In this document: positions 44,326 to 54,447 of the stretch, in pieces
Layout of the letters: every line of letters starts with the position of its first letter
Numbering within the stretch: position 1 is the stretch's first letter
From: CAIKZZ01 sp035524595
Lineage (GTDB): Bacteria > Pseudomonadota > Gammaproteobacteria > Steroidobacterales > Steroidobacteraceae
Length of the DNA stretch: 64,000 bases
Direction: 5' to 3'
NCBI GenBank assembly: GCA_035524595.1
Contig: DATKOP010000050.1
Location: 1-64,000, forward strand
Made by a program: the position numbers and the translations under genes
The notes under the pieces: generated by a model
Database searches by the model: none
Seen by the model: the letters and a program-made list of their open reading frames with translations, nothing else
What the model was told of the DNA's origin: nothing

Positions 44326-45284
44326 GCGCGCCGGCCGGCCCCGCCCGGGAGCGCATCACCGCGGCCAGCGACTTCGGCCGCGTCGCGGTGCTGCTCGGCG
44401 GCGACAGCTCCGAGCGGGCGGTGTCGCTCGACTCCGGCCGCAACGTGCTCGAGGCGCTCACGCGCCGCGGCGTCAAGGCCGAGGCCGTCGACGGCGTCGG
44501 CGCGCTGGTCGCCGCGCTCGCGGCGCGGCGCTTCGACCGGGTGTTCAACATCATGCACGGCGGCGCCGGCGAGAACGGCGTGGTGCAGGGGCTGCTCGAG
44601 GCGCTCGCGGTGCCGTACACGGGCTCGCGCGTGCTCGGCGCTGCGCTGACCCTTGACAAGGTGCGCACCAAGCAGGTGTGGATCGCGGCCGGCCTGCCGA
44701 CGCCGCGTTACGAGCGGCTGGCGCCGGGCGGCGACGTGCAGGCGGCGGCGGCGCGCATCGGGCTGCCGCTGATCGTCAAGCCCTCGCTCGAGGGCTCGAG
44801 CGTCGGCGTCAGCCGCGTGTTCGCCGCCGCCGAGCTGCCGGCCGCGGCCGAGCTCGCGCGCCGCTACGCCGGCGAGCTCCTGATGGAGACGCTGATCGAG
44901 GGCGGCGAGTTCACCGTCGGCATCCTGCAGGGCGAGGCGCTGCCGTCGATCCGCATCGTGCCGGCCGGCGCCTACTACGACTACCACGCCAAGTACGTCG
45001 CCGAGGACACCCAGTACCTGTGTCCCGGCCTCGAGCCGGCGGCCGACGCCGAGCTGCGCGCGCTCGCGCTCGCAGCCTTCGAGGCCGCCGGCGCCGGCGG
45101 CTGGGGCCGGGTCGACGTGATGCGCGATGAGCGCGGCGGCAACTGGCTGCTCGAGGTCAACACCACGCCCGGCATGACCAGCCACTCGCTGGTGCCGAAG
45201 GCGGCGCGCGCCGTCGGCATCGAGTTCGACGAGCTCGTGTGGCGGATCCTCGAGACCAGCGTCGGCCCGCGGGGGGCGCGATGA
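44322..45284 (+). CDS. ddl: D-alanine-D-alanine ligase
   Basis: Makes the D-Ala-D-Ala used by MurF. 320 residues, ATP-grasp fold. VLLGGDSSERAVSLDSG at the N-terminus, IVKPSLEGSSVGVSRV in the ATP-grasp core, and the metal site LEVNTTPGMTSHSLVP with Glu and Asn ligands. The Tyr-Lys-His loop region reads YYDYHAKY. ATGA overlaps on both sides. Confidence 0.96.
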   Translation: MSAPAGPARERITAASDFGRVAVLLGGDSSERAVSLDSGRNVLEALTRRGVKAEAVDGVGALVAALAARRFDRVFNIMHGGAGENGVVQGLLEALAVPYTGSRVLGAALTLDKVRTKQVWIAAGLPTPRYERLAPGGDVQAAAARIGLPLIVKPSLEGSSVGVSRVFAAAELPAAAELARRYAGELLMETLIEGGEFTVGILQGEALPSIRIVPAGAYYDYHAKYVAEDTQYLCPGLEPAADAELRALALAAFEAAGAGGWGRVDVMRDERGGNWLLEVNTTPGMTSHSLVPKAARAVGIEFDELVWRILETSVGPRGAR

Positions 45285-46120
45285 TCGCCGCGCTCGAGCA
45301 GTTGTGGCCGCGCCGCGCCCGCAACCGCGCACGGGTCGAGAAGCCGCGCCGCTGGTCGCTGCCGAGGGTCGACTGGGCGCGGCTCGGGCCGGCGGCGCTC
45401 GGCGCGCTGGCGCTCGCGGCGCTGGTCGGGGCGGTGGCGTTCGCGCTCGACCGGCCGGTGCGGCACATCGAGTTCGCGGGCACCTTCCAGCGCGTGCTGC
45501 CGCTCGACGTCGAGCGCGTGGTGCGCGCCCGGCTGCGCGGCGGCTTCGTGACCGCGAACCTCGACACGCTGCAGCAGGCGATCGAGGCGCTGCCGTGGGT
45601 GGACCGCGCGCGCGTGCAGCGCCGCTGGCCGGACGCGCTGGTGGTGCAGGTCACCGAGCAGGCGGCCAGCGCGCGCTGGGGCGCGACCGGGCTGCTGAAC
45701 GCGCGCGGCGAGCTGTTCCTCAAGGACGCGCGCCACGTGCCGCCCGAGCTGCCGCGCCTCGACGGGCCGGAGGGCTCCGAGCGCCAGGTCGCGGAACTGC
45801 TGTTCCAGGTCCAGCCGCGCCTGCTCGAGGCCGGGCTGCGCATCAGCGCGCTGCGGCTCGACCCGCGCGGCGCCTGGGAGCTCGACCTCGCCAACGGCGT
45901 CAGCGTGCGCTTCGGGCGCCGCCAGCTGCAGGAGCGCATCGAGCGCTTCCTCAAGGTCGGCGCGCCCGTGGTCGCCAGCCGGCCGAACGATATCGCCTTC
46001 CTCGACATGCGCTACTCCAACGGCTTCACCGTCGGCTGGCGCACGCCCGGCGCGCCGCAGGCGCGGCCGGCGATCGGCGAGGACGCGCCCGTGAACCAGA
46101 AGCGAAACCAAGATGTCTAA
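45281..46120 (+). CDS. ftsQ: Cell division protein FtsQ
   Basis: Bitopic divisome scaffold that joins FtsB and FtsL. 279 residues: cytoplasmic tail rich in Arg, one membrane segment (about 43-63), the POTRA domain starting VRHIEFAGTFQRV, then the beta domain (VDRARVQRRWPDALVVQVTEQ). The ATG overlaps the ddl stop and the 3' end overlaps ftsA by eight bases. Confidence 0.95.
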   Translation: MIAALEQLWPRRARNRARVEKPRRWSLPRVDWARLGPAALGALALAALVGAVAFALDRPVRHIEFAGTFQRVLPLDVERVVRARLRGGFVTANLDTLQQAIEALPWVDRARVQRRWPDALVVQVTEQAASARWGATGLLNARGELFLKDARHVPPELPRLDGPEGSERQVAELLFQVQPRLLEAGLRISALRLDPRGAWELDLANGVSVRFGRRQLQERIERFLKVGAPVVASRPNDIAFLDMRYSNGFTVGWRTPGAPQARPAIGEDAPVNQKRNQDV

Positions 46121-47351
46121 GCGCAGCGAACGGCCCCTCATCGTCGGACTCGACGTCGGCACCTCGAAGGTCGTGGCGCTGGTCGGCGAGCTCAAGCCCG
46201 ACGGCGAGCTCGAGGTCATCGGCATCGGCTCGCACCCGTCGCGCGGACTGAAGCGCGGCGTGGTCGTCAACATCGACTCCACCGTGCAGTCGATCCAGCG
46301 CGCCGTCGAGCAGGCGGAGCTGATGGCCGGCGTCGAGATCAACGCGGTCTATACCGGCATCGCCGGCAGCCACGTGCGCAGCCTGAACTCGCACGGCATC
46401 GTCGCGATCAAGGACAAGGAGGTCACCCAGGGCGACATCGCGCGCGTCATGGACGCGGCGCAGGCGGTCGCGCTGCCGGCCGACCAGCGGATCCTGCACG
46501 TGATCCCGCAGGAATACATCATCGACAGCCAGGAGGGCATCCGCGACCCGATCGGCATGTCCGGGATCCGGCTCGAGGCGCGCGTCCACATCGTCACCGG
46601 CGCCGAGAGCGCGGCGCAGAACATCGTCAAGTGCGTGCAGCGCTGCGGCCTCGAGGTCGAGGACATCGTCCTCGAGCAGTGGTCGTCGAGCTACGCGGTG
46701 CTGACCGACGACGAGAAGGAGCTCGGCGTCTGCCTGGTCGACATCGGCGGCGGCACGACCGACCTCGCGGTGTTCGCCGGCGGCGCGCTCAGGCACACGG
46801 CGGTGATCCCGATCGCCGGCGACCAGGTCACCAACGACATCGCGGTGTCGATGCGCACGCCGACGCAGTACGCGGAGGACATCAAGATCCGCTACGCCTG
46901 CGCCCTCAGCCAGCTCGCCAACCCCGACGAGACCATCGAGGTGCCGAGCGTCGGCGAGCGGCCGCCGCGGCGGCTCGCGCGCCAGACGCTCGCCGAGATC
47001 GTCGAGCCGCGCTACGAGGAGCTCTACAACCTGATCCGCGACGAGCTCAGGCGCTCCGGCTTCGAGGAGGCGATCGCGGCCGGCCTCGTGATCACCGGTG
47101 GCAGCGCCAAGATGGAAGGGGCCGTGGAGCTCGCCGAGGAGGTGTTCCACGTGCCGGTGCGCCTCGGCGTGCCGCACGGCGTGACCGGCCTCGCCGACGT
47201 TGTCCGCAATCCCATCCACGCCACCGGCGTGGGGCTCTTGCTGTACGCGCGCTCGCAGCAGTTCGTGGCGCCCGGCGAGCGCGGGCCGGGCACGGTCACG
47301 GTGCAGAACCTGTTCGAGCGCATGAAGGCCTGGTTCAAGGGTTATTTCTGA
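46113..47351 (+). CDS. ftsA: Cell division protein FtsA
   Basis: Actin-like ATPase that tethers FtsZ to the membrane and recruits later divisome proteins. 412 residues. VGLDVGTSKVVALVGE is the phosphate-1 motif, LVDIGGGTTDLAVF phosphate-2, VITGGSAKMEGAVELAEEVF the adenosine motif. The last residues LFERMKAWFKGYF form the membrane-targeting amphipathic helix. Confidence 0.97.
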   Translation: MSKRSERPLIVGLDVGTSKVVALVGELKPDGELEVIGIGSHPSRGLKRGVVVNIDSTVQSIQRAVEQAELMAGVEINAVYTGIAGSHVRSLNSHGIVAIKDKEVTQGDIARVMDAAQAVALPADQRILHVIPQEYIIDSQEGIRDPIGMSGIRLEARVHIVTGAESAAQNIVKCVQRCGLEVEDIVLEQWSSSYAVLTDDEKELGVCLVDIGGGTTDLAVFAGGALRHTAVIPIAGDQVTNDIAVSMRTPTQYAEDIKIRYACALSQLANPDETIEVPSVGERPPRRLARQTLAEIVEPRYEELYNLIRDELRRSGFEEAIAAGLVITGGSAKMEGAVELAEEVFHVPVRLGVPHGVTGLADVVRNPIHATGVGLLLYARSQQFVAPGERGPGTVTVQNLFERMKAWFKGYF

Positions 47352-47388
47352 TTCGTCGTTATTCCCGTTTCACCGGAAGGAGACTGCT

Positions 47389-48585
47389 ATGTTCGAACTC
47401 ATGGATGCCTACAGCCAGAGCGCCGTGATCAAGGTGCTCGGCGTCGGCGGCGCCGGCTGCAACGCGGTCGACCACATGCTCCTCGCGGGCATCGAGGGCG
47501 TGGACTTCGTCTGCCTCAACACCGACGCGCAGGTGCTCAAGAAGTCCAAGGTCAAGACGACGCTGCAGATCGGCAGCAACATCACCAAGGGACTCGGCGC
47601 CGGCGCCGACCCCGAGGTCGGCCGGCAGGCGGCGATGGAGGACCGCGACCGCGTCATCGAGCTGATCGAGGGCTGCGACATGCTGTTCATCACCGCCGGC
47701 ATGGGCGGCGGCACCGGCACGGGCGCCGCGCCCGTGGTCGCGCAGGTGGCGAAGGAGCTCGGCATCCTCACCGTCGCGGTGGTGACCAAGCCCTTCACGA
47801 TGGAGGGCAACAAGCGCATGGGCGTCGCCGAGGTCGGCATCGCCGAGCTCGGCAAGTTCGTCGACTCGCTGATCACGATCCCGAACCAGAAGCTCCTGTC
47901 GGTGCTCGGGCCGAAGACCCGGCTGCTGGACGCGTTCACGTCGGCCAACGGCGTGCTGCAGGGCGCGGTGCAGGGCATCGCCGAGCTGATCACGCGGCCG
48001 GGCCTGATCAACGTCGACTTCGCCGACGTGCGCACCGTGATGAGCGAGACCGGCATGGCGATGATGGGCACCGGCCATGCGACCGGCGACGAGCGCGCGC
48101 GGCTGGCCGCCGAGATGGCGGTGTCGAGCCCGCTGCTCGAGGACATCAACCTCGCCGGCGCGCAGGGCATCCTCGTCAACGTCACCGCGGGCATGGACCT
48201 CGCGATCGGCGAGTTCGAGGAGGTCGGCAACACCGTCAAGCAGTTCGCGAGCGACGATGCGACCGTGGTGGTCGGCACCGTGATCGAGCCGGAGATGCAG
48301 GACGAGCTGCGCGTCACCGTGGTCGCGACCGGGCTCAACAAGCCGGCGCCGCGGATGGTGCAGGCCCCGCCCACCGGCCTGCGCGCCGGCGAGGCCCAGG
48401 ACCGGATGCGGGTCGTGCCGCGCCAGCCGCGCGCCGAGGGGCCGGTGTCGCCGAACTACAACGACCTCGCCCGCGAGCCGGCGCACCGGCGCAAGAGCGC
48501 GGTCGGCGACGGCCTGCGGGCGCCCGAGGTGGACGCCGACGACGTGCTCGACATCCCGGCGTTCCTGCGTCGCCAGGCGGACTGA
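47389..48585 (+). CDS. ftsZ: Cell division protein FtsZ
   Basis: Tubulin-like GTPase forming the Z ring. 398 residues. IKVLGVGGAGCNAVDHM, the tubulin signature GGGTGTGAAPVVA, and the synergy-loop NVDFADVRTVM are present, then a linker and the conserved C-terminal peptide DVLDIPAFLRRQAD that binds FtsA, ZipA and ZapD. Strong GGAAGGAGA Shine-Dalgarno sequence. Its partner zapD is 12 kb downstream. Confidence 0.98.
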   Translation: MFELMDAYSQSAVIKVLGVGGAGCNAVDHMLLAGIEGVDFVCLNTDAQVLKKSKVKTTLQIGSNITKGLGAGADPEVGRQAAMEDRDRVIELIEGCDMLFITAGMGGGTGTGAAPVVAQVAKELGILTVAVVTKPFTMEGNKRMGVAEVGIAELGKFVDSLITIPNQKLLSVLGPKTRLLDAFTSANGVLQGAVQGIAELITRPGLINVDFADVRTVMSETGMAMMGTGHATGDERARLAAEMAVSSPLLEDINLAGAQGILVNVTAGMDLAIGEFEEVGNTVKQFASDDATVVVGTVIEPEMQDELRVTVVATGLNKPAPRMVQAPPTGLRAGEAQDRMRVVPRQPRAEGPVSPNYNDLAREPAHRRKSAVGDGLRAPEVDADDVLDIPAFLRRQAD

Positions 48586-48596
48586 GGGCTGGACGC

Positions 48597-48617
48597 GGCG
48601 CGGGCCGGACCCGCGCC
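48597..48617 (+). terminator. Hairpin after ftsZ
   Basis: A perfect 8-base-pair stem GGCGCGGG/CCCGCGCC with a five-base loop, 12 bases after the ftsZ stop. No U-tract. It is followed at once by a strong Shine-Dalgarno sequence, so it may be an attenuator or mRNA-stability element rather than a full stop. Confidence 0.4.
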
Positions 48618-48631
48618 GGAAGGAGAGGACG

Positions 48632-48877
48632 ATGCGCGACGAGAGGCGCTTGAACGCGCTGGCGCGCGGGCGACTGCGGGCCCGGCGCTCGGCGGAGCCG
48701 CGACTCACGAACGGCGACGGCGCGCCCGGGCGCGCCGCGGCCGTGTCGCAGGTCTCAGCTGCGGAAAGTCCACCCACTCAAAGGCTTGTGGCGCTTTTGG
48801 AGCCTGTGCTAGGGTGCCGGCATCTTGCCGAGCCCCCCGCCCCGGCGACATGGTCGTTGCTGATCCCCGAATGCTGA
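48632..48877 (+). CDS. Possible small ORF between ftsZ and lpxC (uncertain)
   Basis: 81 codons, product not recognised: the first half is Arg-rich, the rest has no motif. In its favour: the start ATG has CCGGAAGGAGA seven bases upstream, the same sequence that precedes ftsZ, and its stop overlaps the lpxC ATG (ATGCTGA). Against it: the second half covers the lpxC promoter and codon third positions there lose their GC bias after about codon 41. It may be a translated leader coupling lpxC to ftsZ, a gene remnant, or chance. Confidence 0.3.
   Translation: MRDERRLNALARGRLRARRSAEPRLTNGDGAPGRAAAVSQVSAAESPPTQRLVALLEPVLGCRHLAEPPAPATWSLLIPEC
48786..48815 (+). promoter_or_regulatory. lpxC promoter, extended -10
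   Basis: TTGTGG (48786-48791), an 18-base spacer, then TAGGGT (48810-48815) preceded by TGC, an extended -10. The patch is visibly AT-richer. Predicted start near 48822, about 49 bases before the lpxC ATG. Confidence 0.6.
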
Positions 48878-49785
48878 ACCAGCGCACGCTCAAGAACTCG
48901 ATCCGCGCCACCGGCGTGGGTCTGCACTCCGGTCAGAAGGTCTACATGACGCTGCGCCCGGCGCCGCCCAACAGCGGCATCGTGTTCAGGCGCACGGACC
49001 TGCCCGACGCCGCCGACGTCGAGGCGCGCGCCGAGAACGTCGGCGACACGATGCTCGGCACGACGCTGTACAACGGCGACGTCAAGGTCGCGACGGTGGA
49101 GCACCTCCTGTCGGCGTTCGCCGGACTCGGCATCGACAACGCCTTCGTCGAGATCAGCGCCGCCGAGATCCCGATCATGGACGGCAGCGCCGGCCCCTTC
49201 GTGTTCCTGCTGCAGTCGGCGGGCATCGAGGAGCAGACCGTGCCGAAGCGCTTCGTGCGCATCCGCAAGACGATCGAGGTGAAGGACGGCGACAAGTGGG
49301 CGCGCTTCGATCCGTTCAACGGCTTCAAGGTCAACTTCGAGATCGAGTTCGACCACCCGATCTTCCGCCGCCACTCGCAGCGCGCGTCGATGGACTTCTC
49401 GACGACCTCGTTCCTGCGCGAGGTGAGCCGGGCGCGCACCTTCGGCTTCATGCGCGATCTCGAGACGCTGCGGGCGCGCAACCTCGCGCTCGGCGGCACG
49501 CTCGACAACGCGATCGTGCTCGACGACTTCAAGGTGCTGAACGAGGACGGCCTCCGCTACGAGGACGAGTTCGTCAAGCACAAGATCCTGGACGCGATCG
49601 GCGACCTGTACCTGCTCGGGCACAGCCTGATCGGCGAGTTCAGCGGCTACAAGTCCGGCCACGCCCTCAACAACCGGCTGCTGCGGGCGCTGGTGGCCGA
49701 CGCCTCCGCCTGGGAGGAGGTCACCTTCCGGGACCGCAGCGAGGCCCCGATCTCGTATGTCGCGGCGGCCGCCGTCGGCCACTAG
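48871..49785 (+). CDS. lpxC: UDP-3-O-acyl-N-acetylglucosamine deacetylase LpxC
   Basis: Zinc deacetylase, the committed step of lipid A synthesis. 304 residues. QRTLKNSIRATGVGLHSG at the start, the zinc ligand histidine in TVEHLLSAFAGLGIDN, EIPIMDGSAGPFVFLL, and the C-terminal zinc motif HKILDAIGDLYLLG with a second histidine in SGHALNN. The ATG at 48871 matches homologues, although no Shine-Dalgarno sequence precedes it; an ATG at 48850 is in frame and no better. Confidence 0.97.
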   Translation: MLNQRTLKNSIRATGVGLHSGQKVYMTLRPAPPNSGIVFRRTDLPDAADVEARAENVGDTMLGTTLYNGDVKVATVEHLLSAFAGLGIDNAFVEISAAEIPIMDGSAGPFVFLLQSAGIEEQTVPKRFVRIRKTIEVKDGDKWARFDPFNGFKVNFEIEFDHPIFRRHSQRASMDFSTTSFLREVSRARTFGFMRDLETLRARNLALGGTLDNAIVLDDFKVLNEDGLRYEDEFVKHKILDAIGDLYLLGHSLIGEFSGYKSGHALNNRLLRALVADASAWEEVTFRDRSEAPISYVAAAAVGH

Positions 49786-49788
49786 GCC

Positions 49789-50097
49789 CTAGCCGCGCGG
49801 CCGGACCCGGATCCGGGCGCGGCCGATCACCACCCCCCCGAGGGCCGTCGACAGCGACGGCAGCGCCTCGGGCATCAGGAACCGCAGCCGGGTCGCCATG
49901 GCCCCGCTGTCGACCAGCACCGTCAGCGTCCCCTCGGGGTCCAGCGTCGCCCCAAACACGTGTCCGGCGACGTCCGCGGGCAAAGTGCGCTGCAGCGCAA
50001 CAAGCGTCCCGCTGGCCGCCTCGGCGCCCGCCTTGAGGCGTTCGAGTGCCGCCTTACCTTCGGACAGTAACTCGCTGACCGACTTCGTTTTTCGCAT
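49789..50097 (-). CDS. dciA: DciA-type DUF721 protein (replicative helicase loader family)
   Basis: 102 residues of the DUF721/DciA family. DciA is the ancestral bacterial loader of the replicative helicase DnaB. The start MRKTKSVSELLSEGKAALERL and the KH-like C-terminal part (LTVLVDSGAMATRLRFL) are visible. Its place between lpxC (convergent, three bases apart) and the M23 gene (divergent) is the usual gammaproteobacterial location. ATG at 50097; longer in-frame starts run into the riboswitch promoter and are unlikely. Confidence 0.85.
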   Translation of the reverse strand: MRKTKSVSELLSEGKAALERLKAGAEAASGTLVALQRTLPADVAGHVFGATLDPEGTLTVLVDSGAMATRLRFLMPEALPSLSTALGGVVIGRARIRVRPRG

Positions 50098-50138
50098 CCA
50101 GGGCCCCGGATCTATGTCCCAAAATCGCACTTTAGTGG

Positions 50139-50168
50139 TTGTTCCGTCGAGGGTTTTTGTTGCATAGT
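50139..50168 (+). promoter_or_regulatory. Probable promoter of the riboswitch-M23 transcript
   Basis: TTGTTC (50139-50144), an 18-base spacer and CATAGT (50163-50168). The predicted start near 50175 falls just before the aptamer. The match is moderate; position next to the riboswitch is the main support. Confidence 0.5.
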
Positions 50169-50176
50169 CCCGCCCG

Positions 50177-50260
50177 CTGCACAAGGGCAAACCCGTCGAA
50201 AGGCGGGGACGCAAAGCCACCGGTCTACGGCGCGAGCTACGACAGCGGGGTTGCCAGTCA
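50177..50260 (+). promoter_or_regulatory. Cyclic di-GMP-I riboswitch (GEMM)
   Basis: The aptamer core is read directly: GCACAAGGGCAAACC, a stem capped by a GAAA tetraloop (CCCGUC-GAAA-GGCGGGG), then GGGGACGCAAAGCCACCGG, a short variable stem-loop (GUCUACGGC-GCGA-GCUACGAC) and the closing AGCGGGGUUGCC. These blocks match the GEMM-I consensus (as in V. cholerae Vc2), including the tetraloop and the GGACGCAAAGCC ligand-pocket segment. It senses cyclic di-GMP. The next gene, 268 bases on, is the M23 peptidase, with secA after it. Confidence 0.93.
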
Positions 50261-50528
50261 TGACGAGAAGTATGGTCCGGGCGGGGGTCGGAGGGCGGTC
50301 ACGGGACTGGTCTCACGGCCGTTTCCGAGCGGGCCCTGGGGCGGTGCACCGTGCGTCACCGCCCGCGAGCGCCGGGCACGCGGTGGCCTCCAGGGGGCCT
50401 GTCGCCGCGCTGCCGGCCAGCCCCTCCCGGCCGGGACGCCGGGATCGAGTCAGCGGCCGGTCGACGGTTCGACCGACTGTCCGGGCCCGTTTGTCGGCCC
50501 GCTGGAGGGTGTGCGTGGAGCGACGGCC
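50261..50528 (+). other. Long leader between riboswitch and M23 start (expression platform)
   Basis: No gene is supported. An 8-base-pair hairpin lies at 50339-50364 (GGGCGGTG/CACCGCCC, ten-base loop); it has no U-tract. A 91-codon frame ending in ATGA at the M23 start is open but its third-position GC is well below that of neighbouring genes. How ligand binding is turned into expression change is not evident. Confidence 0.5.
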
Positions 50529-51485
50529 ATGAACATCATCGTCTTCAACCGGCAGCAGGGCCGGGCGCGGCAGTTCGATCTGCGCTCCCCGCTATTCCTG
50601 TCGGTGACGCTGACCGTCCTCCTGTTCGTCCTCGGCAGCGTGTTCGCGGCCGGCTCCTGGATCGGTGCGCACTGGGCCGAAGCGCAGCCCGGCCAGCAGC
50701 TCGAGCGCTGGACCGCCGAGCTCGTGGTGCAGCGCCAGGACCTCGAGGCCGCCCGCCAGCTGCTGCAGCAGAAGGTCGACGCGCTCGCGATGCGGGTCGG
50801 CCAGATGAACGCCCACGTGATCCGCCTCGACGCCCTCGGCAAGCGCCTCACCGACATGGCCGGGCTCAAGAAGGGCGAATTCGACTTCGAGAACACGCCG
50901 CCGATCGGCGGCATCGACGTGTCGAGCTCGACCGGCCAGCCGGCGAGCGTGCCGCTGCTTACCGACATGCTCGACCGGCTGTCCAGCCAGCTGTCCGACC
51001 GCGAGCGCCAGCTGGGCGCGCTCGAGAACCTGATCCAGACCCGCGAGCTGCGCCGCGAGGTGTACCCGCAGGGCCGGCCGGTGCAGGGCGGCTTCATCTC
51101 CTCGTTCTTCGGCAACCGCGTCGACCCGTTCACCGGCTATACCGCGTTCCACCCCGGCGTCGACTTCGCGGGCGAAGAGGGCGCGCAGGTGGTGGCGGTC
51201 GCGACCGGCATCGTGACCTGGGCCGGCGAGCACATGGGCTACGGGAACCTGGTCGAGATCAACCACGGCAACGGCTACGTGACCCGCTACGGGCACAACT
51301 CCAAGGTGCTCGTGAAGGCGGGCGACGCCGTGCAGAAGGGCCAGGTGCTGGCGCTCGTGGGCAGCACCGGCCACTCGACCGGCCCGCACGTGCACTTCGA
51401 GGTGCTGCGGGACGGCAGCCCCGTGGACCCGATGGCGTTCATCAACCAGAACGCCGCCCCGCCCCTCGGGGCCGCCCGCCGCTGA
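50529..51485 (+). CDS. M23-family murein endopeptidase, membrane-anchored
   Basis: 318 residues: one transmembrane segment (SVTLTVLLFVLGSVFAAGSW, about 24-43), a periplasmic coiled coil (about 55-115), and a C-terminal LytM/M23 domain. The zinc and catalytic residues are complete: HPGVD (HxxxD) and HVHFE (HxH). It should cut peptidoglycan cross-links in the periplasm, or activate amidases. The ATG at 50529 is chosen because it starts MNIIVFNRQQGRARQF, conserved in this locus. Controlled by the riboswitch upstream; secA follows after 162 bases. Confidence 0.92.
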   Translation: MNIIVFNRQQGRARQFDLRSPLFLSVTLTVLLFVLGSVFAAGSWIGAHWAEAQPGQQLERWTAELVVQRQDLEAARQLLQQKVDALAMRVGQMNAHVIRLDALGKRLTDMAGLKKGEFDFENTPPIGGIDVSSSTGQPASVPLLTDMLDRLSSQLSDRERQLGALENLIQTRELRREVYPQGRPVQGGFISSFFGNRVDPFTGYTAFHPGVDFAGEEGAQVVAVATGIVTWAGEHMGYGNLVEINHGNGYVTRYGHNSKVLVKAGDAVQKGQVLALVGSTGHSTGPHVHFEVLRDGSPVDPMAFINQNAAPPLGAARR

Positions 51486-51493
51486 GGGCCCCC

Positions 51494-51511
51494 CGGGGCC
51501 CGGGGGCCCCG
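51494..51511 (+). terminator. GC hairpin between M23 gene and secA
   Basis: CGGGGCCC/GGGCCCCG, an 8-base-pair perfect inverted repeat with a two-base centre, nine bases after the M23 stop. No U-tract, so its strength as terminator is uncertain. Confidence 0.35.
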
Positions 51512-51583
51512 CCGGCAGGCCGCCGGACCCCCCCCCGAGACGCCAGCCGGCCCCACCGGCGGGTAATGGCGCCCGCTCCTTAG

Positions 51584-51589
51584 TACAAT
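51584..51589 (+). promoter_or_regulatory. -10 box of the probable secA promoter
   Basis: TACAAT about 60 bases before the secA start in a short AT-richer patch. No -35 match at the right distance. Confidence 0.4.
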
Positions 51590-51647
51590 GCGCGACTTTT
51601 CCTGCGCTGCCCGGCACCCCCCGGGCGGCCCCGAAGGACCCTGACCC

Positions 51648-54437
<2,790 letters not shown>

Positions 54438-54447
54438 GGGCGCCGGC

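Noticed and set aside
50260..50532. 91-codon leader ORF between the riboswitch and the M23 start, ending in ATGA
   Set aside because: No proper ribosome site, Arg-rich product, and third-position GC near 80 % by rough count against about 95 % in neighbouring genes. Kept only as a remark on the leader.
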